Below are positions 33,787 to 44,779 of a DNA stretch of 64,000 bases, in pieces. Positions within the stretch are counted from its first letter, which is position 1. Each line of letters opens with the position of its first letter. Source of the stretch: Trebouxia sp. TZW2008. Taxonomy: Eukaryota > Chlorophyta > Trebouxiophyceae > Trebouxiales > Trebouxiaceae. The stretch covers positions 29,364-93,363 of the forward strand of contig BDIU01000384.1 in assembly GCA_002118135.1 (NCBI GenBank), in the 5' to 3' direction. The notes beneath the pieces were generated by a model that had not been told where the DNA came from, did not search any database, and worked only from the letters and a program-made list of their open reading frames with translations. Both the position numbers and the translations under genes were made by a program.

Positions 33787-34283
33787 ATGGTAGGAACATC
33801 CACGCACGTCGACAACGTGCACAGATCTATGCTTTGTTAGGTCACACTGCAATCATTCCGTAGGCAGGAGGCCATACCATCATCCTGATACAGACCTCGG
33901 GAAACAAGAACACGAGGACCTATCTCGACTTTCCTTCTGTGAACCTGGCTATGGACGGTGCGCATTGCTCAGCTGTCTTGCAGCTGTTTTTCTGTTCTGG
34001 ACTCACAGGTCTACGCACCCTTTTCTGCACTATATAGCGCTTTCACAAGCACTGACTTGCAGGGCTGTGCAAAGATTTCGAGAGGAGGCTGCGCAGCTTG
34101 AATCCCTCTATGTCCACAATCACGTACGACGTGGCAGACTTGTATGCCTATGTGGACCAAATGACAGACATCAGTGCTCTTGTGTATGCACCAGATCCCA
34201 ATGCCTACATCCCCTGCAACAAAGAGTGGATCAAGAAGCAAGCCTACATGCACTTGAGAAATCAGGGAGGCAAAAGGCGGTGA
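33787..34283 (+). CDS. ERH: Enhancer of rudimentary homologue (ERH)
   Basis: Small, highly conserved nuclear protein that partners RNA-processing and methylation factors. Three coding exons: 33787-33789 (the ATG alone, then GTAGGA), 33864-33957, 34063-34283, giving 105 aa. The sequence runs HTIILIQ, TRTYLDFPSVNLAMDG, CKDFERRLRSLNPS, TITYDVADLYAYVDQMTDIS, LVYAPDPNAYIPCNKEWIK, QAYMHLR, colinear with animal and plant ERH over its full length. The C-terminal GGKRR is basic. The first coding exon holds only the start codon, so the leader exon ends exactly at ATG. Confidence 0.95.
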
Positions 34284-35077
34284 AACAGTTCAGATCAGCA
34301 CGCCTCTTATTGTATCTGTCTGAGAACTGCGCCTCAATGGCATGCGTACAGAGATATTGTTTGATTGAACAGCTGTCTTGTGAACCTCGTCGTCTGATTT
34401 GCACTTTGAGCGCATGCTTGTCAAATGATATGTCACTGAATACAGCCTGACAAGCCAAACATCACCCCTTGTACATGTTATTTCAATGACAGTTGTTGTC
34501 AATCAAATTGAACGAATGTGTGCAAGCGAGCGAGCATTAAATTACGCTGCAATGCTGCACAGTCGAACCGATGGCCAGCATCCTGCCTGCACACAAACAT
34601 GCGCCTTGACGAAACAAAGCGCAACGTAGTCAAGATCACAGATTAGTAAAATGTGAAAAAGGCAGACAGAAGTGGCTCCCCATTGCTCACTGATACTCAA
34701 TAGGAATGTACATGTCCTCAGTACATCTCACTTTGCCATGCCTTGGCAGCGCTGTTGTGAGCGAACCTCAAATTCGGTGTGGTATTTGCTGATCAGCATC
34801 ATGAGTGTACGTGCATTCAAACATGTTGCAATGATGTTGACGACCCTCACGCTGCAATGATGGTGACGACCCTCACGCTGCAATGATGTTGACGACCCTC
34901 ACGCTGCAATGATGGTGACGACCCTCACGCTGCAATGTTGCAGCGACAGCGCCTTGAGATCAGTGTGCTGTCAACATGCATTTGGTTGGTTGCAGATGCA
35001 GCAATGTGCAGACTGGAGATACAGCCTTTCCACTTTGAGAACTCCCAGGCTTGCCGCATACTTTTCATGCCTTTGCA
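34284..35077. other. Convergent 3' region, ERH and glucosidase II beta
   Basis: 794 bases between facing stop codons. The only structure I see is the 26-base minisatellite at 34830-34935. Confidence 0.5.
34830..34935. repeat. 26-base minisatellite, about four copies
   Basis: The unit GACGACCCTCACGCTGCAAT plus GATGTT or GATGGT repeats four times. The TT and GG forms alternate strictly, so the higher-order unit is 52 bases. Confidence 0.9.
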
Positions 35078-38000
35078 TTACAGTTCGCTATGATCCTCCT
35101 CAAACTCCCGATCAAGTGCAGTCAGCTTGTCTTGCACAGCTTGCACCTCAGTCGGAGTGCAAGCAGCTGGTGTGAGCAGCGTGGCAACATATTCGCATCT
35201 GCTGGGCTCTTCAACTTTCTGAAGCTTCTCTGCACTGCCACACTTGACAGACACCTGTGCAGACATGAAAGCAGTTTATCTGCAATGCTGTGAGTGAGGG
35301 ACAGAGCAGTCAGTCACGTTGTGCTGATAGCCGCTTGGCAAGTCTCATGCTGAGTCAAAGCAGAACCAAGTATGGCTTGAGACATAGGACAGAACGCCAT
35401 GACCAAATACAACCTGCAAGTGCATGCATAGGCAATCACAAACATCAAACTGCTCAACCTGCCTTGTACACTAAAGCTGTCAGACTGACATGACAATAGA
35501 CCACCTAGGAAATGAAGCCATCATCAAGGGAGTCATGATTTTGAAATCAAGTTCAATTTTGAACTCACCGTCATGCTGCGTGCTGGGCCCTGCCAGCAAG
35601 CTTGCCCTCCAGTGAACTTCATAACAGTGCCGTTGTCAGCAAAGCCTGCCCAAGTACCCAGGCTAGTCTTGCCAGCACCCTCTTTCTGGAATGCGTCCTT
35701 GAAGGGACAGACTGAATAGGTGTACTTGTCTACCTGCACACAGAACATCAGCATGAACCTCCATTCAACTTCATGGCGGTGTCTTCTGCAGCAAAGCCTG
35801 CTCAAGTACCCAGGCTAGTCTTGCCAGCACCCTCTTTCTGAAACGCGTCCTTGAAGGGACAGACTGAATAGGTGATCTTGTCCACGTGCACACAGACCAT
35901 CAGCATGCATTTCCAGTCAGTTTCATGGCAGTGGCTTCTTCAGCAAGGACCGCCCAAGTGGCAAGGCTTGTCTTGCCAGCACCCGCTTTCTGAAGAGTAT
36001 CTTCAAAGGACCAGCTGAGTAGGTGTACTTGTCTACCTGCACACAGAACAGCAGCGTTGATTTGCAGTCAACTTCATCGCAGTGACTTCTTCAGCAAGGA
36101 ATGCCCAGGTGGCAAGGCTTGTTTTGCCAGCACCCTCTTTCTGAAAAGTATCTTCAAAGGACCGGCTGAGTAGGCATACTTGTGGACCTGCATTCAGACT
36201 GACAGCCCGCAGATTTGAAGACAAGCATGCGACTGAATACGCAACATGGACGGCAGTAAACATCGGGCAATGCACGCACAACATGCACCCGATTACAGAC
36301 ACTTAGGAGATGTATGCCCAACTCCAACATATGTGAGGGCCTCATACATAGGGCTGCATACATAGGGCTTCAAACATTTGTCAACAAAAGCATCAAAGGC
36401 CTTCAGCAAGCAATCCACACACTGAAAGGGCTAAGGACACAAATCTTGAAATCATGCACCTGGGGCCTGCACTGTCGCCACACCCACTTCCCACCAGGTG
36501 GACACCGCCGCGCTCCACTAGTCATTGTCAACAGGGTATGAGTCTGTCGTCAAGATGCTCACGCTCATGCTATTGAGCCAAAGCATTCACAGTCACAGGA
36601 TGGGCACATGCTTCATAAGAAAACACAGCAGCAGGCAGGCATCAAGCGTCCTTATCATGACGCTCAGAGCAAGCCGGCCTGGTGGGATAGGACTTGGGCC
36701 ACACACACCTACCACACATGTGCCGGAAAGTGTAACCATTTCTGAATCATATTAGGCAGGCATAGAAGGCACTGCATGCACAGGCAGTCCGCCTGTGTTC
36801 CATAACACTTGTGTACAAACGCACAAAAGGCTTATTCCAAGCCGTAGTCATTGCCATTGCCAAAACAGCAAAAAATGGCAGATCTTTCAGGAATTTGCGC
36901 TGAGAAACCCAGAATGATGGTCGTGGTGCTTCATGCTGAGGCAGTCCACCTGTGTTTCATAGCACTTGTCCACAAGTACTCTTCCGAGTGGCAGTCATTG
37001 CCAAGTCAGCAAGATACAAGAGTCTCACTCATGCACAGGTACTGACCTGTGTTTGATAGCATTTATCCACAAGAGCTGCAAGGGCTTCTTCTATGCTGTA
37101 GTCACCCCCAAGTCAGCAAGAATCAGACTACAACTCAGATGGGGGGAACTAACCTGCGCGTCATAGCACTTATCCACTAAGGCGCCAAAGGCTTATTCCA
37201 AACTGTAGTTGTCATCAAGTCAGCAAGACACGAGACCCATGCAGGGGTGACCAACCTGTGTGTCATAGCACTTATCGACTAAGGCACCAAAGGCTTCTTC
37301 CAAGCCGTAGTCATGCGCTAGCTTTGCCTCAAGGTCTCTTTGCTGGTTCTGCAGGTCGTGCAGCCGCCCATTGGCCTTCACAAACTTGTCATTCAAAGCC
37401 GTGAGGTCTGCTATCTTTGCCTGCTTGCCTACATACAATCACAGGCAGCAAGTCAACTGCTGAATGCTGTCCACAGATACACTGATGTTGCAAAGTTGCG
37501 CATCAACAATGACGAGTTCAAGTAGCGTTGCCTGCTGCCCTGCACAATTCACACAACAAGGCTGGTTCTGCAGGTCAAATAGCCATCCTTTGGCTTTCAT
37601 AAACTTGTCATTCAAAGCTGTCAGGTTAGCCAGCTTTGCCTGCTTGCCTGCAGTGTTCTGTAGAATGTCAAGGGTTTCAATACAGCCAGACCTCAACAGC
37701 ACCAAGACATCAATTCAGAACCCCTCCAGAACCACTGCAAGGGAATTGCAGGCAGGCAAGCAGCTGGGCCAAAATTGGTAGGCAGTAGGGTGAGGCAATT
37801 CCTTGCATCTCAAGCTAAATATGCACTGTTGTGTACTGAGAAGGGCAGTGAAACCTCAAGCTAAGCATGCACTGCTGTGTGCTTGGAAGGGCAGTGAAAC
37901 CTCAAGCTAAATACGCACTGCTGTGTATTGAGAGGGGCTGTGAGACATCAAGCTAAATATGCACTGCTGTGTGCTTAGAAGGGCAGTGAGACATCAAGCT

Positions 38001-41000
38001 GAAAATGCACTGCTGTGTACTTGGAAGGGCAAAGAAACCTCAAGCTAAATATGCACTGCTGTGTACTTGGAAGGGCAGTGAGACCTCAAGCTAGTGAAAA
38101 GGTTCGTCTACCTATGACAGCATCTCCTGCTCCAAAAAGATTGCTGCCGACCTTGTCATTCAGCCAGTCCTTGCTCATGTCCCAGTATGCTGCACGCAAA
38201 GCACATCAGCCGTTGGCACATGCAAACAGAACACAATTGGAAGCAGGAACAAGGCAGAAGAAGAAGAAGAGGATGAAAAAGGAGCAAATGAATAGGCAGA
38301 AGAGTACGCTGCTCACAATCCACAGCAGGCATGGGCACCCACAAGAAGCCGGGCAGGGCAGGTCATATTCCGGGCAGGGCAGGGCAGGGCAGGGCAGGGC
38401 ATGATCATTGCAGGGCAGGGGCAGGGGCAGGGCATGTACCTGCAGCCCTTGCAGCAATGGACTCTGCTGTGAATCCTGCTGGCAGCTCTGTCTTCTCATC
38501 AATGACTGATGCCTTCTCAAAGTCACCAGCCACTTGATCTGCCTACACATGAGCACAAGGGCTGTTCAGTACGCATGCTCTCATGTATGCTGTGGTCCTG
38601 CTGTCAACATGCACTAGTTCTCAGAACATGCATGCTTTCAAGGGGGTGCTGTGGGCGAGGTCACGAAGCATTCAAGCTGTGGAAATTAATGTGACCTTGG
38701 TCAATACAGTTCGTTGAGCCGGCATGACTTGATCTGCCTACACACATGCACAAGGGCTGATTGCCACACATGGCCCCAAGACTGCATTTATTTGAGCGCA
38801 ATCACGAAGGCACCTGGTCTGCCTGCACACAAGTACCAGACCTATCTATTGATCCCCGAAAAGGACATCTCTGTGGGCAATTGCAAAGGAATTTCATGTG
38901 TTGGAATTTTGTCAAGCTGTATGCTGGGATTAGTGCTCAGGATGATCTGTGTGTGACTCATGCAGCATGCTGAGCCAGTGAGTCATTCACCTGCTGCGCT
39001 GATCCTGCCTGCTGATTCTCCACTGCTTCCTCTTCTGTTGTGTCAGATTCCAGGCTGCTGCCAGCTGCATCAGGGTCAGTGGTCCACTGTGATGCAATCT
39101 TACGCCCAATCTCATCTGGCGTCAGCTCTTCTGCGTCTTTCTCGGCCTCCTCCTGTTTGTACACCATATTTAACTTGCACTGCAGCGCCTCAAACTACTT
39201 TAATTGAATGCAGTAAATCTAGTGGCATCGCACGGGCATCAGCTCTTCTTCCTCTTAGTCAGCCTCCTTCTGTGAAACAACATAGATGTTGAGAAAATCA
39301 GCATCACAAAGTGTCACTAAGCAACAGCAAAATGTTACAATGCAACTGCAATCAAGGTTTGATGAAATGAAAGCAGCAAATGCATTCATCATTGAAAGAA
39401 AGTCTGGATGGCCATGCATCATGCATTGCCATATGGTGTGTGCCCAGTGCAATTTGGTAGCAGATCTTAGGCAGTTTCGCTGGTTTCAGGTCACAGTGGA
39501 TCTGCTATTTAGCCATGATATCTTGTTTCAGCATTGCTGTTACCTTGATGACATGCTGACTGCCAGTGTCAACTGTTTCCTGAGGTTGGATGGGGCTGTC
39601 AGAAGTGCCCTGGCCAGCAGCAGGGCTTTCAGAAGAGCCCTGCTCTGCTGTCTGTGAGGCTTGATCATCAGCAGAAACTTCAGCAGCTATGGTTGCAGCC
39701 AGAGGGTCTTTCAAGGGTTCTGCATCTGCTTCATCCTGCCATGTGACATAACTGTTGGTGTTTGCATATTGAATGTGATGCTGCATTGTGAGTGAGAATT
39801 TCAGCAGCTAAGATTGCAGTCAGAGGGTCCTTCAAGGGTTCTGCATCTGCTTCACCCTGCAATGTAACATAATTTTTGGTTGTCGCATTCTGAATGTGAT
39901 GCTGCATTGTCAGCAGAGACCTCAGCAGCTATGATTGCATCCAGAGGGGCTTTCAAGGTTTCTGCATCTGCTTCATCCTGCAGTGTGACAACACCTTTGT
40001 CTTGTGCAAGTCTCCATGTGATGCTTGCTGTGACCCTTCTAAGGGGAAGGAGCAGGGGAAGAGGGGGGGGAGCAAGCAGAACAGGGCTGATGGCAACAGA
40101 CCAGTGTCATGTTACAGATACAAGCTGAGAGTCAGGGCAAAGGCTAGCTGACGACTTGCTTATGTTGACCTGCATCAGTGCTTTGGGGTTTACTCTGCTC
40201 TTTTGGTCATTTTGCTCTAAGCAGGAAGCATTGACGCAGTACATGACAATTTGCGGAAGGGCAGGTCAAGAAACTCCCAAACAGCCATCAAGCACATACT
40301 TAACTGTTGACCTGCTACAACTTGCCTGAAGGATGCTCTGAGTGCCTGTGTTGATAGTGTCTCAGACATTGACACTGTCAGCTTGCTATGCAATGTTTGA
40401 GCTGCTAGGACTTGCCTGAAGCACGCTTTGAGTGCCTGTGTTGATAGTGTCTTCCAGCTTGACTTGGTCAACATCCGGTGTAGTGCCCTGCTCTGCATCC
40501 CGCTTCTTCTTCTCTACCTCTTCAGCTTCCCGCCGCCGCTTGTCTGCCTGCTCTGCTTCTTCTTTTGCGGCTACACATTCACAGGTCAAACAGTATCAAC
40601 ACCACAGCAGGCACGCCATGATATGCACAGGATGCACAGGTGTCAAGAGCAGCTTCAACAGATCCTTTCTGTTTATCTCAAAGATTGTGACAATGCAATC
40701 CTGCAGCACAAAGGGCAGCGTTTCATTCACCCTAAATCAGGCAGAGCACACTGTGCATAAAGTGGCATGCCATCGACTTGTCATCAGGTACTCTGTGGCC
40801 GGAAGCCGCAACCAGACATAAGCCTGAAAATCAGAGAGGTAAATGCAAAGCTCTTTAGACACAATACGTCGTCTACTGGCCTAAACGTGGCTTGCCTGGC
40901 ATGTGGAAAAGCACCTTTGGCTTTGTCAGTGATTGTCTGCTGTTGACTGATGTCCTTCTGCACTTGGGTCAAATCTAGTTTCCAACGCTGCTTGTTGGCT

Positions 41001-41549
41001 TGAGATTGACTGACATACTTCAGCCGTGATTTGGCTCCAGCTGCATAGTCCTTTGACTGGCTTGCTAGCTCTTGCCGTGCAGCCGATCCAGCAGCTTTGC
41101 AGGTATTCTTGCAGCCTTGCAACTCGTCGCTACCGTCGCAGCAGTCTGCATACAGCCAAAGCAGGCCATCACTGATCTTAACACGGCCTACAGACTCCAG
41201 TGTGAAAGTAAGTCAATTGGCGTGTCAAGTGCATACCGCAAATTCCGTCATCTACAAACGAAGAGTTCAGCACAAGGGGCTGATGCCCCTTGTTGCGGCA
41301 GTAGAAGCGCCCGTTGCTGCATGCAGCGGTGCCTGGCTCATCAGAACCATCGAGGCAGTCACAGTAGTCGTCGTTGATACGATCGACCTGGATAGACTTG
41401 CTCCCGTCAAGACATTTGAACGCCGAGGCACTCGTGCTGTATTGCGAGGCCAAGTCTGGCTGCACGCCTCTGACCGAAGCAGCAGTGATCGATGGTGCAG
41501 AAATCAGCACAGCCAACAAAACAAGTGCCACGCTAGTTCGGACGAGCAT
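35078..41549 (-). CDS. Glucosidase II beta subunit (PRKCSH-like)
   Basis: Non-catalytic ER subunit of glucosidase II, which trims glucose from N-glycans. Ten minus-strand exons: 41549-41237, 41145-40915, 40570-40416, 39735-39544, 39152-38991, 38542-38440, 38189-38112, 37428-37256, 35733-35569, 35254-35078, giving 582 aa in frame. A signal peptide (MLVRTSVALVLLAVLISAPS) is followed by Cys-rich LDL-A-like modules (NDDYCDCLDGSDEPGTAACS, DCCDGSDELQGC), a Lys/Arg/Glu coiled coil (AEQADKRRREAEEVEKKK), an acidic middle, a second coil, and the MRH lectin domain (YTYSVCPFKDAFQKEG, CWQGPARSM, VKCGS, RCEYVATLLTPAAC). It ends HSEL, an HDEL-like ER retrieval signal. Intron 3 has a GC donor. Five introns contain exon-edge copies. 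Confidence 0.94.
35765..36192 (-). repeat. Three upstream copies of the glucosidase II beta MRH exon (exon 9)
   Basis: The true exon starts at 35733 (minus strand, VDKYTYSVCPFKDAFQKEG). Copies of its first ~110 bases plus preceding intron begin near 35885, 36033 and 36185, a regular ~150-base period. The first copy is nearly intact but has a stop (GT*AGF). The two distal copies share a frameshift (SAGPLKILFRKR), so they are related to each other by a later duplication. Confidence 0.9.
36370..37250 (-). repeat. Four or five downstream copies of the glucosidase II beta exon 8 end and donor
   Basis: Exon 8 ends at 37256 (EEAFGALVDKCYDTQ, then GTTGGT). The edge recurs on the minus strand near 37210-37150, 37100-37040, 36985-36930, 36840-36790 and weakly near 36405-36370. 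The key words are CATAGCACTTATCCAC and AAAGGCTT on the plus strand, with CAAGTCAGCAAGA spacers between units. Confidence 0.8.
37555..37680 (-). repeat. Upstream copy of the glucosidase II beta exon 8 start
   Basis: The true exon begins GKQAKIADLTALNDKF at 37428. A copy at about 37675-37560 reads GKQAKLANLTALNDKF and then LFDLQNQP, about 245 bases upstream. It is the best-preserved copy in this gene and keeps the CTGCAG acceptor-like context. Confidence 0.85.
37808..38095. repeat. 46-base minisatellite, six to seven copies, in a glucosidase II beta intron
   Basis: The unit CTCAAGCTAAATATGCACTG plus CTGTGTACTTGGAAGGGCAGTGAGAC repeats with a strict 46-base period and 5-10 percent divergence. 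It lies in the intron between exons 7 and 8. Confidence 0.93.
38341..38436. repeat. GGGCA-rich simple repeat
   Basis: GGGCA/GGGGCA units, about fifteen, interrupted by two short unique stretches. It lies directly against the exon 6 donor (38440) of glucosidase II beta, on its intron side. Confidence 0.85.
38715..38840 (-). repeat. Short upstream copies of the glucosidase II beta exon 6 acceptor
   Basis: The exon 6 start (38542, minus strand) and the preceding CATGTGTAG recur as ACTTGATCTGCCTACACACA near 38728 and as GGTCTGCCTGCACACAAG near 38817. They are short but in the same orientation and order. Confidence 0.55.
39180..39280 (-). repeat. Upstream copy of the glucosidase II beta exon 5 start
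   Basis: The real exon starts at 39152 (EEAEKDAEELTPDE). A copy with its acceptor starts near 39272 (minus strand CACAG|AAGGAGGCTGAC) and has a TAA three codons in. Confidence 0.75.
39790..39985 (-). repeat. Two upstream copies of the glucosidase II beta exon 4 start
   Basis: The real exon starts at 39735 (DEADAEPLKDPLAATIAAE). Copies start near 39858 (GEADAEPLKDPLTAILAAE) and 39980 (DEADAETLKAPLDAIIAAE), period 122 bases. Both retain TGCAG acceptors and read in frame for about twenty codons. Confidence 0.88.
40310..40380 (-). repeat. Downstream copy of the glucosidase II beta exon 3 end with GC donor
   Basis: Exon 3 ends TINTGTQSVLQ then GCAAGT (40416). About 100 bases further, the minus strand reads ACACTATCAACACAGGCACT and then CAGAGCATCCTTCAG|GCAAGT. 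The unusual GC donor is preserved in the copy. Confidence 0.85.
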
Positions 41550-41813
41550 GCGGCATTCAGTAAGCGTCAGCATCATTGCGCACGCATCGAGTGGTCCGTT
41601 TGCGAGAACACTGCTCAGCTTTGCGGCAAGCAAGTCTCGGTGACCTAACACGAACAAGCTATGGCATGCTTTGCTCCTCGACGCGATGCGCAGCATGCAG
41701 TGCAGCTCAACGTTGACAAGTCTCTGATGGCGCGGACATCGTGCGGCAAGCTGCCCTCGAAGATTACCAGCGTTGCGATGTAGTGCGATTCAGACAGGAA
41801 CGTTTGGACAGCG
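41550..41813. promoter_or_regulatory. 264-bp divergent promoter region, glucosidase II beta and TEL2
   Basis: Non-coding gap between the opposite start codons at 41549 and 41814. Other in-frame Mets upstream of the chosen glucosidase start exist (to 41696), but the signal peptide fixes the start at 41549. Confidence 0.4.
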
Positions 41814-44740
41814 ATGGCTGCAGACTTTGCTTTGCAGTGCGCGGTCAACAACTTTGCGCTGCAAGTCTGCAAAGCTCTGCAGGCTTCCAATGCATCACAA
41901 GATACTGCAGACGTGTTGCGAGCGATCGAAAGCTTCGTGCAGCTCGCAGCGACCCGGCCCGACCTTGCTTCAGCGCAGCATTGCGACCTCCCCACCTCCC
42001 TTGCGGAGTGTTACGCACTGATTTCGCGAGAGCTTCATCGTACTGTGCATTGGCAGAGCAACATGCTCCACCTGATCCTGCGACATCTGGAACCTATCAC
42101 CTTCAGCTTGCTTCCTGGTACAGTACAGGCTGCAGCATGCAAGCTTTTCCTGTTCAGACCTGAGCTCTAGCTGATCAGTTGTCATGCTTGTGCAGTTGTC
42201 GCAAGCTGCCCCAAAAGGCATGTTGTACAGCAGTTGGTGTCCAGGATCTTCAATGCATGCCCTGCTGCAGCTGCATTACAAGCCCTGACAGCGTAAGTCA
42301 GCCTCCCTTTGGTTGCAGATAGTAGCAATATTGGGAATCATGATTGATGACACATTTCAGCACATTTGCTAGGTGTGTGTGGCCTTTGATTGCGGACATA
42401 TGCCGCTTGCCAGCATGCTGCCTTGCTACTGTCACTGTATTTGCATGGAACTTGCCATTACCTGTGCTGCAGTTGTGATTAGCATGTCTGGTTCTGCCAT
42501 CCCTGCCTTCACACTCTGCGAGGCTTGCGTCTCTGTTTGTGCCAGGGCATATTCTGTTGTTGCATCGGTGTGTATACTATTGCCCTTCTAGTTGGTATTG
42601 TGGAAAGCATGGCTTTCACTGACTGCGCACGTATATCATGCACTGGGACTTTGCCCACATGTCACTATTTTGCTGGCACAACAACAGCATGATGCAGCTG
42701 CCAGACACAACAGTCAAGTCAGGGCAACATTTTACAAATTATTGGGGTCAGTGGTGCTTGCGCAGGACTCAGAGGCCATCAATACCCTCAAGCAAAGTCT
42801 TGGGGCTTGAGGGCCATTGACACACTCAAGCACAGCCTCCAAAGACACATCCTATGTTCACAGCACCAGCTTGATGCAGCTGCACAAGGCAATTGCTTGA
42901 GCAGTGCAATCATGATGCAGGGACTGGGATTCAGTGGTGCCAGCTCAGGACTCAGAGGCCATCAACGCCCTCAAGCACAGCCTCCAAAGATGCATTCATG
43001 GTGATCACAGCACCAGTGTGATGCAGCTGCACAAGGCAATTGCTGAGCAAATACAATTCTGATGCAGGTACTTGGCGTCTGTGCTACCAGCTCAGGACTC
43101 AGAGGCCACTGAAAGCCTCAAGCACAGCCTTCAAAGAAACACTCTGTGATCACAGCACCAGCGTGATGCAGCTGCATGAGGGCATGGCTGAGAAAGTGCA
43201 ATCATGATGCAGGTACTTGGCATCAGTGGTGCCAGCTCAGGACTCAGAGGCCATCAATGCCCTTGAGCACAGCCTCCAAAGACTTATTCTGTGATCACAG
43301 CACCAGCGTGATGCGGCTGCACGAGGCAGTGGCTGAGCAAGTGCAATCATGATGCAGGTACTTGGCATCTGTGTTGCCAGCTCGGGACTCACAGGCTATC
43401 AATGCCCTCAAGCACAGCCTGTAACGAAACCTTCGGTGATCACAGCACCAACGTGATGCAGCTGCATGAGGGCATGGCTGAGCAAATGCAATCATGATGC
43501 AGGTACTTGGCATCAGTAGTGCTAGCTCAGGACTCGGAGGCTATTGATACTCTTGAACCCCGAGCGCAAGCAGCAGGGGCAGATATTGCAACAGCCCTCC
43601 TTGCGCAGCGGTTTGCCCTGCCCGACAGCAAGGGCATTTCTGAGCTCTGTTCTGAGGTGACAAGCCTACAAGCTTTTGTCCACCCTGCTGATGCTCAGGT
43701 TTGAAACTCACCTTGGTCCTTCGAGTTTGTCAAGCAAGAAATCCCATTGTAGAACAGCATCAAGCATTGCTGACCATGGCTTGGCTGCTAGCAACACATG
43801 ACAGTCAGCAAGAAGGTCGGCACACGCATGTATAGTCAGCCTGTTCACTGTTGTCATTTTGGATATCAATGATTAATGTTTATGATCGCCCTGTGATGCT
43901 TTGGTGGGAGGGGCAACAGCGCCTTGTTCTGATCACGCTGACTTGTGCAAGCAGCTTGTTGTAGGCAAGATCAATACATGCCTTCTACACCTTGGTTCAC
44001 ACGTTTTGACACACGCTTGGATTTTCATGCCAAAACCCACATCCGTGAAGAACAAATGCGAGGATTCTCAGAAGAATCTCAATTTTGACAAGAACTCATT
44101 GTGTTTGGATATCTCAGGTGTTGAGGACAAGCATCACAGGCACTCTACCATCAGCGTTAGCTGCTTCTGTAGCCTCAGTCATAGACAGAGCTGCTGCCAC
44201 CTCACAGCATCATGGAGCTCTAAGCCCAGAGCGTTTTGTACCACATATTGTGCAGCAGTGTGCCCTGGCAGTCACCCAGTCAGCATCATCTTTGCAGAGC
44301 AGACAGCAGCTGCCTCAGAATCAGCGCCAATTGTTGGAAAGTCAGCTGAAGTTTGTTGCTGATATTTGCAGCCGCTTGTGCCGCAGAGGCCATTGTACAG
44401 CAGTTGCCTCAGCCTTCTGGCAGCACCTAACACACCAGGCTGGCCAAAGCCAGGTTGCAAACAATCTTCAGGAGCCCAAATCACACTCTGGTCATCAGCG
44501 TAGTCAGCAGCAGCAGCACCAGCAGCAGCAGCAATCCGATGACTCGCTACAGCAGCAAACTGCACAACAGCAGCAGCAGCAATTGCCGCAGCAATCCCCA
44601 CAACAGAAGCAGCAGCAACAGCAGTTTCCGCAGCAATCCCCACAACAGCAGCAGCAGCAGCTGGAAAACTCATCACAGCAGCACTCTTCACAACAGCAGC
44701 AGCAGCCACCAGGAAGCTTGCAGCAGCAGCACACTACACC

Positions 44741-44779
<39 letters not shown>

